DNA of 64,000 bases, from contig NZ_CP056775.1 of assembly GCF_016894445.1 (NCBI RefSeq), positions 4,886,001-4,950,000 on the forward strand, given 5' to 3'. Position numbers and translations under genes: made by a program. The notes beneath the pieces are model-generated. The model worked only from the letters and a program-made list of their open reading frames with translations. It had not been told where the DNA came from and did not search any database. The DNA comes from Dyadobacter sandarakinus (GTDB taxonomy: Bacteria; Bacteroidota; Bacteroidia; Cytophagales; Spirosomataceae). Shown here piece after piece: positions 8,072 to 16,949 of the stretch; the stretch's first letter is position 1, and each line of letters opens with the position of its first letter.

Positions 8072-8947
8072 CTATTGCTCCTCCAAAGTGTAATGAAAGC
8101 CGAGCGGATCAGGGAATTTGTAACTAAAATCAAAATCCCTTGAAAGCTTTTCCGCCAGAACAATTTTGAATGCGGGCGTTTTTTCCGGTGAATCATAAGT
8201 CGGAGCTTCCCATCCGAATTGTGCACAGCATAAATCATAGACAGCCCGGCGACTGGGATGCAATGGGGCTACAACATTGTAGGTCCCGCTTTTTATCCCC
8301 TGCACGAGCATCGCTGATATAATTTCCACGGCATCGTCCCGGTGAATGTAATTGACAGGAAGGTCGCCTGTAGTCAGGTTCTTTTGTCCCCGCACGTACT
8401 TGCCCGGAATGCGGTTGTAACCCAGCAGTCCGCCGAGTCGCAGGATTGTCACCGTTTTGTCCGCCCTTAAATCTTCCATCAATTTTTCAGCAGTAACAAT
8501 ATCCTGAGATGCCGATTGTGCCGCCTCAATCACATCTTTCTCTGTTACTGCCCGGTTAAGGTCAGGGTACACGCTGGTGGAACTGATAAATACAACCTCA
8601 CGGATCTGTGACTTTCTAATCGCGTTTGCAATGGCAGAAACCTGTAAAGGATAGTGGCCGTCACCATACACTTTGGTGCGCGGTGGGAGTGAGATAATAA
8701 GGGTGTCTACTTCAAAAAATGGGCTGTCCAGCGCCTGTGCAAGGTCGGTTTCCTTACCCAAGTCGATCAGGTAGCCCTGAATGCCCTGGGCCTCAAACAA
8801 GTTTATTTTGGCAGGCGAGGTAGTACTGCCTTTTACCAATGATGTAATAGGAAGGGTTTTCAGACGTTGAGCTAGCGGATACCCCAGCCACCCGCATCCC
8901 AGGATACCAAAACTTTTTTTACCTACTTTTGAAACCTGTTCTGTCAT
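8072..8947 (-). CDS. NAD(P)-binding epimerase/reductase-like protein
   Basis: 291-residue Rossmann protein of the extended SDR superfamily, resembling the YeeZ-like group. The N-terminal nucleotide motif is GILGCGWLGYPLA, followed by LIISLPP and VVFISSTSVYPD, which places Ser and Tyr as in SDR proteins. The usual YxxxK lysine is not in register. YIHRDDAVEII, typical of epimerases, lies near residue 200. Substrate unknown. The start at 8945-8947 is 14 bp from the divergent gldB start, so the two share a very short promoter region. Confidence 0.75.
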   Translation of the reverse strand: MTEQVSKVGKKSFGILGCGWLGYPLAQRLKTLPITSLVKGSTTSPAKINLFEAQGIQGYLIDLGKETDLAQALDSPFFEVDTLIISLPPRTKVYGDGHYPLQVSAIANAIRKSQIREVVFISSTSVYPDLNRAVTEKDVIEAAQSASQDIVTAEKLMEDLRADKTVTILRLGGLLGYNRIPGKYVRGQKNLTTGDLPVNYIHRDDAVEIISAMLVQGIKSGTYNVVAPLHPSRRAVYDLCCAQFGWEAPTYDSPEKTPAFKIVLAEKLSRDFDFSYKFPDPLGFHYTLEEQ

Positions 8948-8961
8948 AAATTTTTCACAAA

Positions 8962-9975
8962 ATGAGCATTCGTTTTCTTCAGTTTGCCTGGCTGATCCTA
9001 CTTATACTGGCGCTTGGTTCCTGTCAGACGGACCAGAAGAGTGAGGCGGCTATGGAAGATGTTGAAGTAAATGTAAATTATCAAAACCTGGATACAGTCC
9101 TGTATGCGTGCAAATCCGTGGCAGAGGTACAAAATTTTCTTGATAAACATCCTCACTTGGGAAAGGTCTATTTCGCCCATGCGCCGGTACCCCCGAACCA
9201 GCTTGCACAACACTTGTTCGGGATCATGCAAAATCCCGGATTCAGGCAGTTTGCCAGCCAGCTCGACAGCCTGATCGGAGATCGGGAGGCGAATATTATC
9301 AGGCCTTTTACCAATGCATTCAAACATGTCAAATCATATTACCCGAATTTTCAAGCACCGAGAATTGAGCTGATCGCTACGGGGTTTACGGGTGATGACC
9401 TGTACATTTCAGATTCGCTGATGATTGTCGGGCTGGATTATTTCGGTGGTCCTGCTGCCCTTTACCGCCCCAATGTATTTGACTATCAGCTCAGGCGGTA
9501 CCAGAAAGAATATATCGTTCCATCGGCTATGTTCTTTGTTTCGGACCGCTACAACCGGCTTGACCCTGCTGATCGCACCCTGCTGGCCGATATGGTTGCT
9601 TATGGAAAAGGGTATGAGTTTGTAAAACAGGTTATGCCCGACACGCCCGACAGCCTGATTGTTGGCTACTCGGAAGAGAATCTGAAGCGTACCTACAATA
9701 GTCAGAGGGATATATGGGCATACCTGGTGTCCAGCAAGCTGATTTATGAAAACAGCGACCTCAAAAAGCGCAAGTTCATCGAAGAACGGCCATTTACCAC
9801 AGAAATCGGAGAGAAAGTACCGGGCGCGATCGGCCGCTGGGTAGGCTGGCGCATCGTAAGCAAGTATATGGCCGGGCACCCCGATGTGAAGCTGCCGGAG
9901 CTCATGCAGATGGAAAAACCCGCTCTCCTATTGCAGGAATCGGGATATAACGGCGAGCTGGACGAAGAGGAGTAA
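8962..9975 (+). CDS. gldB: Gliding motility lipoprotein GldB
   Basis: 337-residue lipoprotein (signal LILLILALGSC with the lipid-modified Cys at about 21) matching GldB of the gliding-motility set. The central region contains FTGDDLYISDSLMIVGLDYF and a C-terminal WRIVSKYMAGHPDVKLPELM. Keeping gldB is common in Cytophagales even without obvious gliding, because the Gld proteins overlap with the type IX secretion system. Other gld genes are not in the window. The start ATG follows closely on the divergent epimerase. Confidence 0.85.
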   Translation: MSIRFLQFAWLILLILALGSCQTDQKSEAAMEDVEVNVNYQNLDTVLYACKSVAEVQNFLDKHPHLGKVYFAHAPVPPNQLAQHLFGIMQNPGFRQFASQLDSLIGDREANIIRPFTNAFKHVKSYYPNFQAPRIELIATGFTGDDLYISDSLMIVGLDYFGGPAALYRPNVFDYQLRRYQKEYIVPSAMFFVSDRYNRLDPADRTLLADMVAYGKGYEFVKQVMPDTPDSLIVGYSEENLKRTYNSQRDIWAYLVSSKLIYENSDLKKRKFIEERPFTTEIGEKVPGAIGRWVGWRIVSKYMAGHPDVKLPELMQMEKPALLLQESGYNGELDEEE

Positions 9976-9985
9976 GTTTTTTACT

Positions 9986-9993
9986 TACTTTTG
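9986..9993 (+). promoter_or_regulatory. Candidate -7 element for nuoH
   Basis: TACTTTTG fits TAnnTTTG, 31 bp before the nuoH start and just after the gldB stop. It suggests nuoH can be transcribed independently of gldB. Confidence 0.4.
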
Positions 9994-10024
9994 CACAGTT
10001 CCGAATCCTGTCTCAGCTGCATTA

Positions 10025-11110
10025 ATGCCGGTTACTCTCATTATTTTTCTGCTCCTTGTTCCCGGCTTTGTAGTCATAGGCGTCTACCTGGAAAGGAAAG
10101 TCTCGGCTTTTATCCAGGACAGGCTGGGTCCTATGGAAGTGGGTAAATGGGGCTTGCTGCAGCTTTTCGCCGATTTGCTGAAGCTTCTTCAGAAAGAAGA
10201 TATTGTTCCCCGTGCAGCGGATCGCTGGCTTTTCCTGATTGCTCCCTTCATTATTTTTATTTCTGTTTTTGCGGGCTTTGCCGTGGTGCCCCTGGCGCCG
10301 GGACTGGCAGGCTCGGGCACGGCAGTCGGTATCTTCTTCCTGCTCACGATTGTATCGGTGGATGTAATTGGTTTGCTGATGGCAGGGTGGGGTTCCAATA
10401 ACAAGTTTGCATTGTATGGCGCCATGCGGGCCGTAGCGCAGATTATTTCTTATGAAATACCGCTGGGGCTTTCCATTCTTTGTGTAATCATGCTGACGCA
10501 AACGCTTGATTTGCAATTGATCAGCTTCCAGCAGGGTATTTATTCCACTGATACCGTTTATCTTTTTGGACTAAAATCGCTGGGAATAGATGTGACAAAT
10601 GTGGGTGGTTTTCTGGCCTGGAACATTGTCCGGAATCCTTTTCTGCTCATCGCCTATGTAGTCTTTTTTATAGCGTCCCTTGCGGAGTGCAACCGTGCGC
10701 CATTTGACCTTCCCGAGGGTGAGTCCGAGATTGTCGCCGGCTTCCATACTGAATATTCGGGTATGCGCTGGGCGCTGTTTATGCTGTCGGAATATGGGAT
10801 GATGCTGCTGGTGTGCCTGCTGGGAGCAATCCTGTTTTTGGGAAGCTGGAATACACCTTTTCCCAATATCGGTCCGTTAAAGCTGGCCGAATGGACCAGC
10901 GGTGAGCCGGGTACGATCTGGGGTTATATCTCTGGGGCATTCTGGATATTGGCAAAAGCCATGTTCGGGATCCTGATCCAGATGTGGGCACGCTGGACGC
11001 TTCCGCGGCTGCGGGTAGATCAGCTGATGTACCTGGGCTGGAAAGTGCTTACACCCGTGGGACTGGTACTCTTCTTCATTTCCGGTGTCTGGCGGCTGAT
11101 CGGCATGTAA
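10025..11110 (+). CDS. nuoH: NADH-quinone oxidoreductase subunit H
   Basis: Membrane subunit of respiratory complex I that forms much of the quinone channel. 361 residues with about eight hydrophobic helices. Signature stretches are ERKVSAFIQDRLGPMEVG, the quinone-site loop AECNRAPFDLPEGESE and MWARWTLPRLRVDQLM near the C-terminus. The length is normal. Unusually it stands alone: none of the other thirteen nuo genes is within the window. Either the nuo operon is split in this genome or this is a second copy. The ATG at 10025 is the first available. Confidence 0.95.
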   Translation: MPVTLIIFLLLVPGFVVIGVYLERKVSAFIQDRLGPMEVGKWGLLQLFADLLKLLQKEDIVPRAADRWLFLIAPFIIFISVFAGFAVVPLAPGLAGSGTAVGIFFLLTIVSVDVIGLLMAGWGSNNKFALYGAMRAVAQIISYEIPLGLSILCVIMLTQTLDLQLISFQQGIYSTDTVYLFGLKSLGIDVTNVGGFLAWNIVRNPFLLIAYVVFFIASLAECNRAPFDLPEGESEIVAGFHTEYSGMRWALFMLSEYGMMLLVCLLGAILFLGSWNTPFPNIGPLKLAEWTSGEPGTIWGYISGAFWILAKAMFGILIQMWARWTLPRLRVDQLMYLGWKVLTPVGLVLFFISGVWRLIGM

Positions 11111-11113
11111 TGC

Positions 11114-11566
11114 TTAGTTGACGATCTCGGCATTGTCGAGAATGTAGTTCATCTGGTAAATGTCGTCCGCATTCAGTTTCAGTGTTCCTGAAAAAGTAAG
11201 CTTTTCGTCTGTTTTAAACTTTCTTGTATCCTTTTTCTTGAAATTCAGGGTCATAACCGTTTCGGGCCCTGCGCCTCCGCAAAAGAAACACGCGCTGAAA
11301 GGGAATGCTGATAGTACATATAAGTTAGCTTCCAGATCTACGGGAAGTATGTAACCCGTAATCACTACCTGTTGGTTTTTCAGTTTCTGCACATTGGGCC
11401 CGAACGTAGGATGCAGCATGTAAATGGATTCTTCTGCATACCATTTCTTCTTGAAGGTCACATCCCGTAGTGTTTCCCAGGTTACTTTTACCGGATTCTC
11501 CGCCGGCTTAAATGCTGCAAACGATACAATAAGAAGTAAAAAGAAGAAAATCCTGACTGGTTTCAT
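11114..11566 (-). CDS. DUF3299-like periplasmic protein of an ABC cassette
   Basis: About 150 residues: signal peptide (IFFFLLLIVSFAAF), then a small beta domain with the conserved patch SAFPFSACFFCGGAGPETVM, whose CxxC may bind a metal ion. VVITGYILPV and MNYILDNAEIV resemble the DUF3299 family. In gammaproteobacteria, DUF3299 genes travel with an ABC ATPase and a MacB-like permease in zinc-regulated (Zrg-like) clusters. The same three-gene order is present here on the minus strand. Start at 11566 (MKPVR) or 11578 (MRGTM) cannot be decided. A role in metal handling is an inference from context. Confidence 0.65.
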   Translation of the reverse strand: MKPVRIFFFLLLIVSFAAFKPAENPVKVTWETLRDVTFKKKWYAEESIYMLHPTFGPNVQKLKNQQVVITGYILPVDLEANLYVLSAFPFSACFFCGGAGPETVMTLNFKKKDTRKFKTDEKLTFSGTLKLNADDIYQMNYILDNAEIVN

Positions 11567-11621
11567 AGTGCCTCGCATTTGATATTACCCGAAAGTCTGT
11601 TTAACAAATTTACTCACAATA

Positions 11622-12863
11622 TCATTCCTCCGCCAGCGTACGGGAGATATTCAGGTTGTAGATGCCCAGCGAAGGCAGCGCAGCAGCTACCAGCCCGATC
11701 GCCAGTGCACCTGCCAGCAGGTACAACTCTTCTTTCAGGATTGTAAATTCCCGCAGTGAATAATGAAAGTCCTGTTCCGCTGCCTGCGAAAATGCCCATA
11801 ATCCAACGCGGCTGAGTACCACACCCGCCAGAAACCCAATTGTCGCGAGCATAATACCTTCCAGCAGCAGCATGAGAAATAACCTGCTGCGTGTCGCGCC
11901 CATAGACAGCATGAGTGCCATTTCGTACTTGCGTTCTTTCAGTGAATTATAAAGTGAAATGAAAACGCTTACCCCGGCAATGGTAATAATAATGATCGCC
12001 AATGCACGCAGGGTTTCAATGCCTACTCCCAGGAGCGAAAAGAGGCGGTTGATCTCAATACTGGGCAGCGCCGCCTGCATCGATGTATTCTCATTGATCT
12101 GCCGCGGAATAGTCATCAGGCCCATCGGATTACGAAACTGTATCAATGCACTCGTCACCTGCCGCTCCGCTCCATGCCCATCCTCCATTCCTCCCTCCTC
12201 CTTTTCCCCTTCCTCCATTCCTCCCTCCTCCTTTTCTCCTTCCTCCCCATGCTCATGAATATCCCACACGCTCGACAAACCCGTAAGAATAAGCTGGTCC
12301 ACTACCGTTCCGCTGGGCGAACAAATGCCTGTAACCTTGTACTTATGATCACCATGAGCGTCCCCCTCGGCATCGAGCCCGTGTGAGCTGGCAAAAGTGT
12401 CGCCGATTTGGAGGTTGAGCTGGCGGGCTACTTTACTTCCAATGCATACTTCCATAGAAGCCTCGAAAAGCTTACCCTCAGCTACCTGAGCTCCGAAATG
12501 TTTAAGATACTGGTCCGTAGTGCCCACAATGCGGTACCCCTGGTAGTTGTCGCCCATGGACAGCGGGATAACTGTTTTGACAAACGGATTGCGTTTAAGG
12601 CTGTTTACCTCGGCCAGCGGAACATTGCCCGTAGGTGCGTCAATCTGGTAAATGCTGGAAAGAATAAGTTGTAGCGGACTGCCTTTGGCGCCTACTACCA
12701 TGTCTATTCCCTTGATGTTTCTTTTAAACTGCGCATCCAGCTGCTTGTCGAGGAGCAGCAGCAGCGAAATCATGCCGATCCCCAGGGTCAGCAGTAATGC
12801 ACTCAGAAAGCTGTTCAGTTTTTTCTCGCGCAGGTTGGCAAGGCTGATTTTAAATATGTTCAT
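11622..12863 (-). CDS. MacB-like ABC transporter permease with acidic/His-rich loop
   Basis: 413-residue permease of the FtsX/MacB type: an N-terminal helix (SALLLTLGIGMISLLLLL), a large extracytoplasmic domain and three C-terminal helices with the family signature YEMALMLSMGATRSRLFLML. Two insertions rich in His, Glu and Gly sit in the outer domain: SHGLDAEGDAHGDHKYK and a longer loop starting at HEHGEEGE. The longer loop contains an 11-residue tandem repeat (KEEGGMEEGE type). Such stretches often bind Zn or other divalent metals. It lies 28 bp after the ATPase gene and 44 bp before the DUF3299-like gene. Confidence 0.8.
   Translation of the reverse strand: MNIFKISLANLREKKLNSFLSALLLTLGIGMISLLLLLDKQLDAQFKRNIKGIDMVVGAKGSPLQLILSSIYQIDAPTGNVPLAEVNSLKRNPFVKTVIPLSMGDNYQGYRIVGTTDQYLKHFGAQVAEGKLFEASMEVCIGSKVARQLNLQIGDTFASSHGLDAEGDAHGDHKYKVTGICSPSGTVVDQLILTGLSSVWDIHEHGEEGEKEEGGMEEGEKEEGGMEDGHGAERQVTSALIQFRNPMGLMTIPRQINENTSMQAALPSIEINRLFSLLGVGIETLRALAIIIITIAGVSVFISLYNSLKERKYEMALMLSMGATRSRLFLMLLLEGIMLATIGFLAGVVLSRVGLWAFSQAAEQDFHYSLREFTILKEELYLLAGALAIGLVAAALPSLGIYNLNISRTLAEE
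12174..12246. repeat. Intragenic 33-bp tandem repeat in the permease gene
   Basis: Two near-identical 33-bp units (CCATTCCTCCCTCCTCCTTT plus the rest) encode the EEGEKEEGGM repeat of the permease loop. As a multiple of three, copy-number change would alter loop length without a frameshift. Confidence 0.7.
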
Positions 12864-12891
12864 GCTGAGCGTTTATGTAAAATCAAGAGCA

Positions 12892-13518
12892 TTACAGAAG
12901 AACCTGGTTAAGAAATTCATCTTTCAGCCGCTGATCGTGCGTGACGACTACCAGGCTGGCGCCGATCGCAGCAGATTGTTCGCGAAGCAGCTCGATCACC
13001 CGGTAGCAATTAGCATCGTCCAGGTTTGAAGTGGGCTCATCAGCCAGGATGACATTCGGATTGTTCATCAGCGCGCGTGCAATGCTTACCCTTTGCTGCT
13101 CACCCTGGCTGAGCTGGGTGGTTTTCTTGGATAAATGATCAGCAAAGCCCAGGTGTGTAGCCAGCTGAACGGCCTTTTGCATGTCTTGCTGCGCGCCTGC
13201 AAGGTAATTGGCAAGCAATATGTTATCCAGCACAGACAGTGCGCCTACAAAGTGCGGCTTTTGATAAATGATACCCATGTTCCTGGCCCGCATCCGGACG
13301 GTTTCCGAAGCAGAAAGGCGCATGACATCCTGATTCTGAACAAGGATCCGGCCTGACTCAGGTTTCAGCAGGAGTGCCAGCAGATGAAGAAAGGTCGTTT
13401 TGCCACGTCCTGATTGTCCCAGGATCAGCAGTGTCTCGCTGTCGTCACAATGGATATCCGGGAATGTAAAACTCTTACCGGAAGGATAGGCGAAACGCAG
13501 GTTATTGCTTGAAATCAT
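12892..13518 (-). CDS. ABC transporter ATP-binding protein (LolD/MacB type)
   Basis: 208-residue ATPase with Walker A GQSGRGKTTFLHLLALL, Q-loop GIIYQKPHFVGALSVLDN, signature LSQGEQQRVSIARAL and Walker B VILADEPTSNLD. The switch histidine is in VVVTHDQRLKDEF. The compact size and sequence put it with LolD/FtsE-like ATPases that work with MacB-type permeases. It is first in the ATPase-permease-DUF3299 cassette, all co-directional with short gaps, so the three probably form one operon. Substrate not shown by this protein itself; the permease loop points to metals. Confidence 0.88.
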   Translation of the reverse strand: MISSNNLRFAYPSGKSFTFPDIHCDDSETLLILGQSGRGKTTFLHLLALLLKPESGRILVQNQDVMRLSASETVRMRARNMGIIYQKPHFVGALSVLDNILLANYLAGAQQDMQKAVQLATHLGFADHLSKKTTQLSQGEQQRVSIARALMNNPNVILADEPTSNLDDANCYRVIELLREQSAAIGASLVVVTHDQRLKDEFLNQVLL

Positions 13519-13731
13519 GCACGCAGAATTGAACCGACGTACAATAATAAGGAAGATATGAATGCTTTCGTCGTTTAAGCAAGTGGAATTGTCGCCAGGG
13601 GTAAATCTTCAAACGGATGATCGTTTACCGGTTTTATACAGGTGTAATTTTAAAAATACGGTGCCTGTAAATAAAAGGATGGCATTTACGTTGAAAAAGG
13701 TGTACTACCTCAAGAAAACCAACAACTGTTC

Positions 13732-13739
13732 TATTTTTG
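13732..13739 (+). promoter_or_regulatory. Candidate -7 element for the DUF6089 gene pair
   Basis: TATTTTTG (TAnnTTTG) lies 18 bp before the ATG at 13758. Its position implies that the longer reading frame starting at 13737 is not used. Confidence 0.45.
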
Positions 13740-13757
13740 CAAAAAAATGATCCTATA

Positions 13758-14768
13758 ATGCGCAGAGAACCTTTATTAAAGAGCGTGTCCGGTGGGCTGG
13801 CATTAGTATTGACTTTTGGACTTTTACTCACACACCGTGACATACAGGCGCAAAGCCGGGGCTATTTTGTTCCCTATTCAACAGCAGGCTTCGGTATTGG
13901 TACATCCAACTACTATGGTGACCTTGCTCCTTACCGCCGGCCGCTTTCCTCTACGTTCAAAATGATGCGCTGGAGTGTAGGTGGTAATTATACCCGTCAC
14001 TTCACACCCCGGCTGGCGGCACGTGCGAGCTTTATCTATGCTAGGATTGCCGGAGATGATTATATTATGAACAGGGATTCAAAGCATGAAGCAAACATCT
14101 TTTATGCCAGGAACCTGCACTTCCGTAATGATCTTAAAGAATTTTCATTGCAGGGTATTTTCAAACTTACCCCGGATAACCGCAGCTACGACAGGCGTCC
14201 ACAGCTCGGAGCCTACCTGTTTGCAGGGATTGCATTAACGGCTCAAAATCCCAAAGCACTTGATTCGCTGAAAGGGGATTGGGTGAAACTGCAGCCGCTG
14301 GGTACAGAAGGTCAGGGAAATGAAGGTTATGCAAAGCCCTACTCCCTGGTACAATTTGCGATTCCGGTGGGTATAGGTGTGCGTTATAAAATCAATTCAC
14401 GGTTTGATATCTCGGCTGAGCTTGGTTTCCGCAAGACATTCACGGATTATCTGGACGATACACACGGGAATTATGCTGATCCTGCCTTGTTTGCAGACAA
14501 CCCGCTGGCACTTGCCATGGCTAACAGAAGTACCAACCCGGTAGCTGTGCGGAAAAATGCGGATCGTACCCAGGCATTGCAGAAGTTTTTACAAACAAAC
14601 TATAACATCGAAACCAACGATCCGCTGGCAGTATTGCCTACTACGGGTTTCGGCGCACCGGGTACAGCCCGGGGCAACAGCCCGACCCAAAAGGATGCAT
14701 ATATGTTCGGGATGATACATGTACATTATATGCTGCCATCCCAGATCAAATGTCCGCCATTGAAATAG
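13758..14768 (+). CDS. Outer-membrane beta-barrel protein, DUF6089-like
   Basis: About 336 residues from the ATG at 13758. A signal peptide (SGGLALVLTFGLLL...QAQ) precedes alternating amphipathic strands rich in aromatic residues and Gly: YSTAGFGIGTSNYYGDLAPY, YTRHFTPRLAARASFIYARI and FGMIHVHYMLP at the end. This fits DUF6089-type small outer-membrane barrels of Bacteroidota. YLDDTHGNYADPALFADN is an extended loop that the next gene lacks. The downstream gene encodes a shorter homologue, so the two arose by tandem duplication. Function unknown. Confidence 0.75.
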   Translation: MRREPLLKSVSGGLALVLTFGLLLTHRDIQAQSRGYFVPYSTAGFGIGTSNYYGDLAPYRRPLSSTFKMMRWSVGGNYTRHFTPRLAARASFIYARIAGDDYIMNRDSKHEANIFYARNLHFRNDLKEFSLQGIFKLTPDNRSYDRRPQLGAYLFAGIALTAQNPKALDSLKGDWVKLQPLGTEGQGNEGYAKPYSLVQFAIPVGIGVRYKINSRFDISAELGFRKTFTDYLDDTHGNYADPALFADNPLALAMANRSTNPVAVRKNADRTQALQKFLQTNYNIETNDPLAVLPTTGFGAPGTARGNSPTQKDAYMFGMIHVHYMLPSQIKCPPLK

Positions 14769-14795
14769 ACAGCAGCAGCTTAACACAACACACCT

Positions 14796-15494
14796 TTGAA
14801 TTACGGATTTAAGAAAACAAAGTGTAAATACTTGCTTACAGTACTTGTGGCAGGTATTTGCTTTTTTACAGGACATACACCCGTCTCTGCCCAGAAAATA
14901 GAGCTGGGAGCAGGCCTCGGCGGTCTTAATTATAAAGGAGATATTTCGCCTTCCGTCCGGCTGCGGTTTTTCCGTCCGGGTGGGAGCTTGTTTTTCCGGT
15001 ATAATCCTTCACAGGCATTATCACTGCGTGCAGAAATCATGGGTGGTCTTATTACTGCTTCCGACGAGCATAGCAAGGATCCTTTTCAGCAGGCCAGGAA
15101 TATGTCATTCCGCAGCCGGGTTTTTGAGGGAAGTACCGTGGCGGAGTACAACTTCCTGAACTACGAAGACAGGCGGTTTGCATTTAACTGGACACCTTAC
15201 GTGTTTGGCGGAATCGGATTGATGAAATTTTCGCCTTCCCCGCAAACTGCTTCCTACAAGACCAGTTCTCTTGTACTTCCTTACGGGGTAGGGATCAAGT
15301 ACCAGGTAAAGCGGCCCTGGAACATTGGTCTTGAACTTGGTGCGCGCAAAACGTTCAGCGACTATCTTGACAATCTGGGTGGTGAGCCTGTCAATAATGA
15401 CAAACTGCAGCAGGGTGATCCTTCTCTCAAAGATTCCTACCTTTTCCTGAGATTATCCGTGAGCTACACCTTTTACAAGATTGTTTGTCCGTGA
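14796..15494 (+). CDS. Outer-membrane beta-barrel protein, paralogue of the preceding gene
   Basis: 232 residues starting at a TTG (14796), with a signal peptide ending PVSAQ and barrel strands IELGAGLGGLNYKGDISP, SLFFRYNPSQALSLRAEI and SYLFLRLSVSYTFY. The shared pattern ELGARKTFSDYLDNLGG corresponds to ELGFRKTFTDYLDDTHG in the upstream protein, showing common descent. It starts 27 bp after its neighbour, and the DUF2911 gene begins 5 bp after its stop, suggesting an operon of three. The TTG start is unusual but no in-frame ATG lies near the signal peptide. Confidence 0.72.
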   Translation: MNYGFKKTKCKYLLTVLVAGICFFTGHTPVSAQKIELGAGLGGLNYKGDISPSVRLRFFRPGGSLFFRYNPSQALSLRAEIMGGLITASDEHSKDPFQQARNMSFRSRVFEGSTVAEYNFLNYEDRRFAFNWTPYVFGGIGLMKFSPSPQTASYKTSSLVLPYGVGIKYQVKRPWNIGLELGARKTFSDYLDNLGGEPVNNDKLQQGDPSLKDSYLFLRLSVSYTFYKIVCP

Positions 15495-15498
15495 CAAA

Positions 15499-16041
15499 AT
15501 GAAAAAACCTTTACGCATCACACTAATTCTTGCAACTGTCATCATCTTGGGCTATCTGGGTTTCAGAAAGTACACACGCTCATTCAGTCCTGCCAGTGTT
15601 GCCGAAACCAGCATCAATGATGTCGATATCAAAGTTACTTACGGTAGTCCCGGCAAAAAGGGGCGTTTATTGTTCGGCCGGGAAGAGGACAAAGCGCTGC
15701 TGCCTTATGGCAAAGTATGGCGTACCGGTGCCAATGAGGCCACTGTGATAGAAATAGGCCGCGATGTTGCAATGAATGGCAAACCTGTTAAGGCAGGCAG
15801 CTACTCACTTTATTCGGTGCCGGGACAAAGCAGCTGGAAAATTATTTTAAACGCCGAAACAGGCCAGTGGGGAACTGAGTATAACGATGGCAAGGATGTA
15901 CTCCGGGTAGATGTGCCGATCAGGATACGGCCGGCTGTGCAGGAAAAGTTCAGGATTTATTTTGAAGAAATCCCAAAAGGCGTCAACATGGTCCTGAGCT
16001 GGGATCAGACCGAAGCACTCGTTCCATTCACCCATCTGTAA
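15499..16041 (+). CDS. DUF2911 domain protein, membrane-anchored
   Basis: 180 residues from the ATG at 15499. One N-terminal hydrophobic helix (ITLILATVIILGYLGF) anchors a DUF2911 domain. Its hallmarks are KVTYGSPGKKGRLLFG, LLPYGKVWRTGANEAT and KAGSYSLYSVPG. The family is common in Bacteroidota and of unknown function. The frame extends upstream to a TTG at 15481 that overlaps the preceding gene. The ATG gives a proper lysine-rich start and is preferred. Confidence 0.85.
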   Translation: MKKPLRITLILATVIILGYLGFRKYTRSFSPASVAETSINDVDIKVTYGSPGKKGRLLFGREEDKALLPYGKVWRTGANEATVIEIGRDVAMNGKPVKAGSYSLYSVPGQSSWKIILNAETGQWGTEYNDGKDVLRVDVPIRIRPAVQEKFRIYFEEIPKGVNMVLSWDQTEALVPFTHL

Positions 16042-16053
16042 GAATGCGTAAAT

Positions 16054-16944
16054 ATGTTTGTTGAGGCCATAGAGAAGGTCGACCGGTTTACGCGTCCCAT
16101 TCATTTTATTTTCAGGTACTATAACGGTACCGATATCATTCCGGGCACGGCTACTTTATTTTTTGTAAATGATGAGGGGTTTGCGGTTACGTGCAGCCAC
16201 GTAGCGCGTCAGATCTTGCAGGCACAGTCGATTTACGAAAACTATCAGAAATTCAGGAGTGAGCTTCGCCGGTTTGAAAAGGACCCCGGCCTGGCCACGC
16301 AGCGGACCCTGCTCGAAGGGAAATATAAGATCAATGCTTCCAGACCCATCCGGATCCTGTTTGACTTTATCAAGTGTGTTGACAAGTACAAAGGTTTATC
16401 CATTCATCTTCACCCCACACAGGATCTCGCAATCATCCACTTTCGCGATTTTGAAAGCAGCCAGTATCAGGGACATGCGACATTCCTGAAAGACTCACGC
16501 CTGGTAAAGCCGGGAAGATACCTTTGCAGGCTGGGTTACCCGTTTCCGGAGTTTAGTAATTTTCAGTACAACAATGTGTCCGGGGATATTGAATGGACCC
16601 GTGATGGTAAAACACGCACTCCCACCTTCCCGATAGACGGTATTGTGACTCGCCAGATAGGCGATCAGAATGAAATTGTAGGTATTGAGATGAGTACGCC
16701 TGGACTGAGGGGGCAAAGCGGCGGACCTTTATTCGACAGTCAGGGAACAATATTCGGAATGCAGGCTTCCACCCGCCATCTGCACCTTGGATTTGACCAG
16801 GTCAACAAGGAGGTAATCACCGGCGGGCAGCGTAAGAAAGTTTCAAATTATCCTTTCCTGAATGTAGGTCAGTGCGTGCATGTAGACGTGATCAAGCAGT
16901 TTCTCCGCGACAAAAAAGTTAGTTTTCACGAGGGCGACTATTAA
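16054..16944 (+). CDS. Trypsin-like serine protease without signal peptide
   Basis: 296 residues with the fold of S1-type serine proteases. His in FAVTCSHVARQ, Asp in TQDLAIIHF and Ser in GLRGQSGGPLFDSQG form the likely triad (about residues 50, 130 and 230). It lacks an N-terminal signal peptide and a C-terminal PDZ domain, unlike DegP/HtrA, so it is probably cytoplasmic. Its role is unknown. It begins 12 bp after the DUF2911 gene and the convergent HAD gene ends 5 bp after its stop. Confidence 0.75.
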   Translation: MFVEAIEKVDRFTRPIHFIFRYYNGTDIIPGTATLFFVNDEGFAVTCSHVARQILQAQSIYENYQKFRSELRRFEKDPGLATQRTLLEGKYKINASRPIRILFDFIKCVDKYKGLSIHLHPTQDLAIIHFRDFESSQYQGHATFLKDSRLVKPGRYLCRLGYPFPEFSNFQYNNVSGDIEWTRDGKTRTPTFPIDGIVTRQIGDQNEIVGIEMSTPGLRGQSGGPLFDSQGTIFGMQASTRHLHLGFDQVNKEVITGGQRKKVSNYPFLNVGQCVHVDVIKQFLRDKKVSFHEGDY

Positions 16945-16949
16945 CAGTT

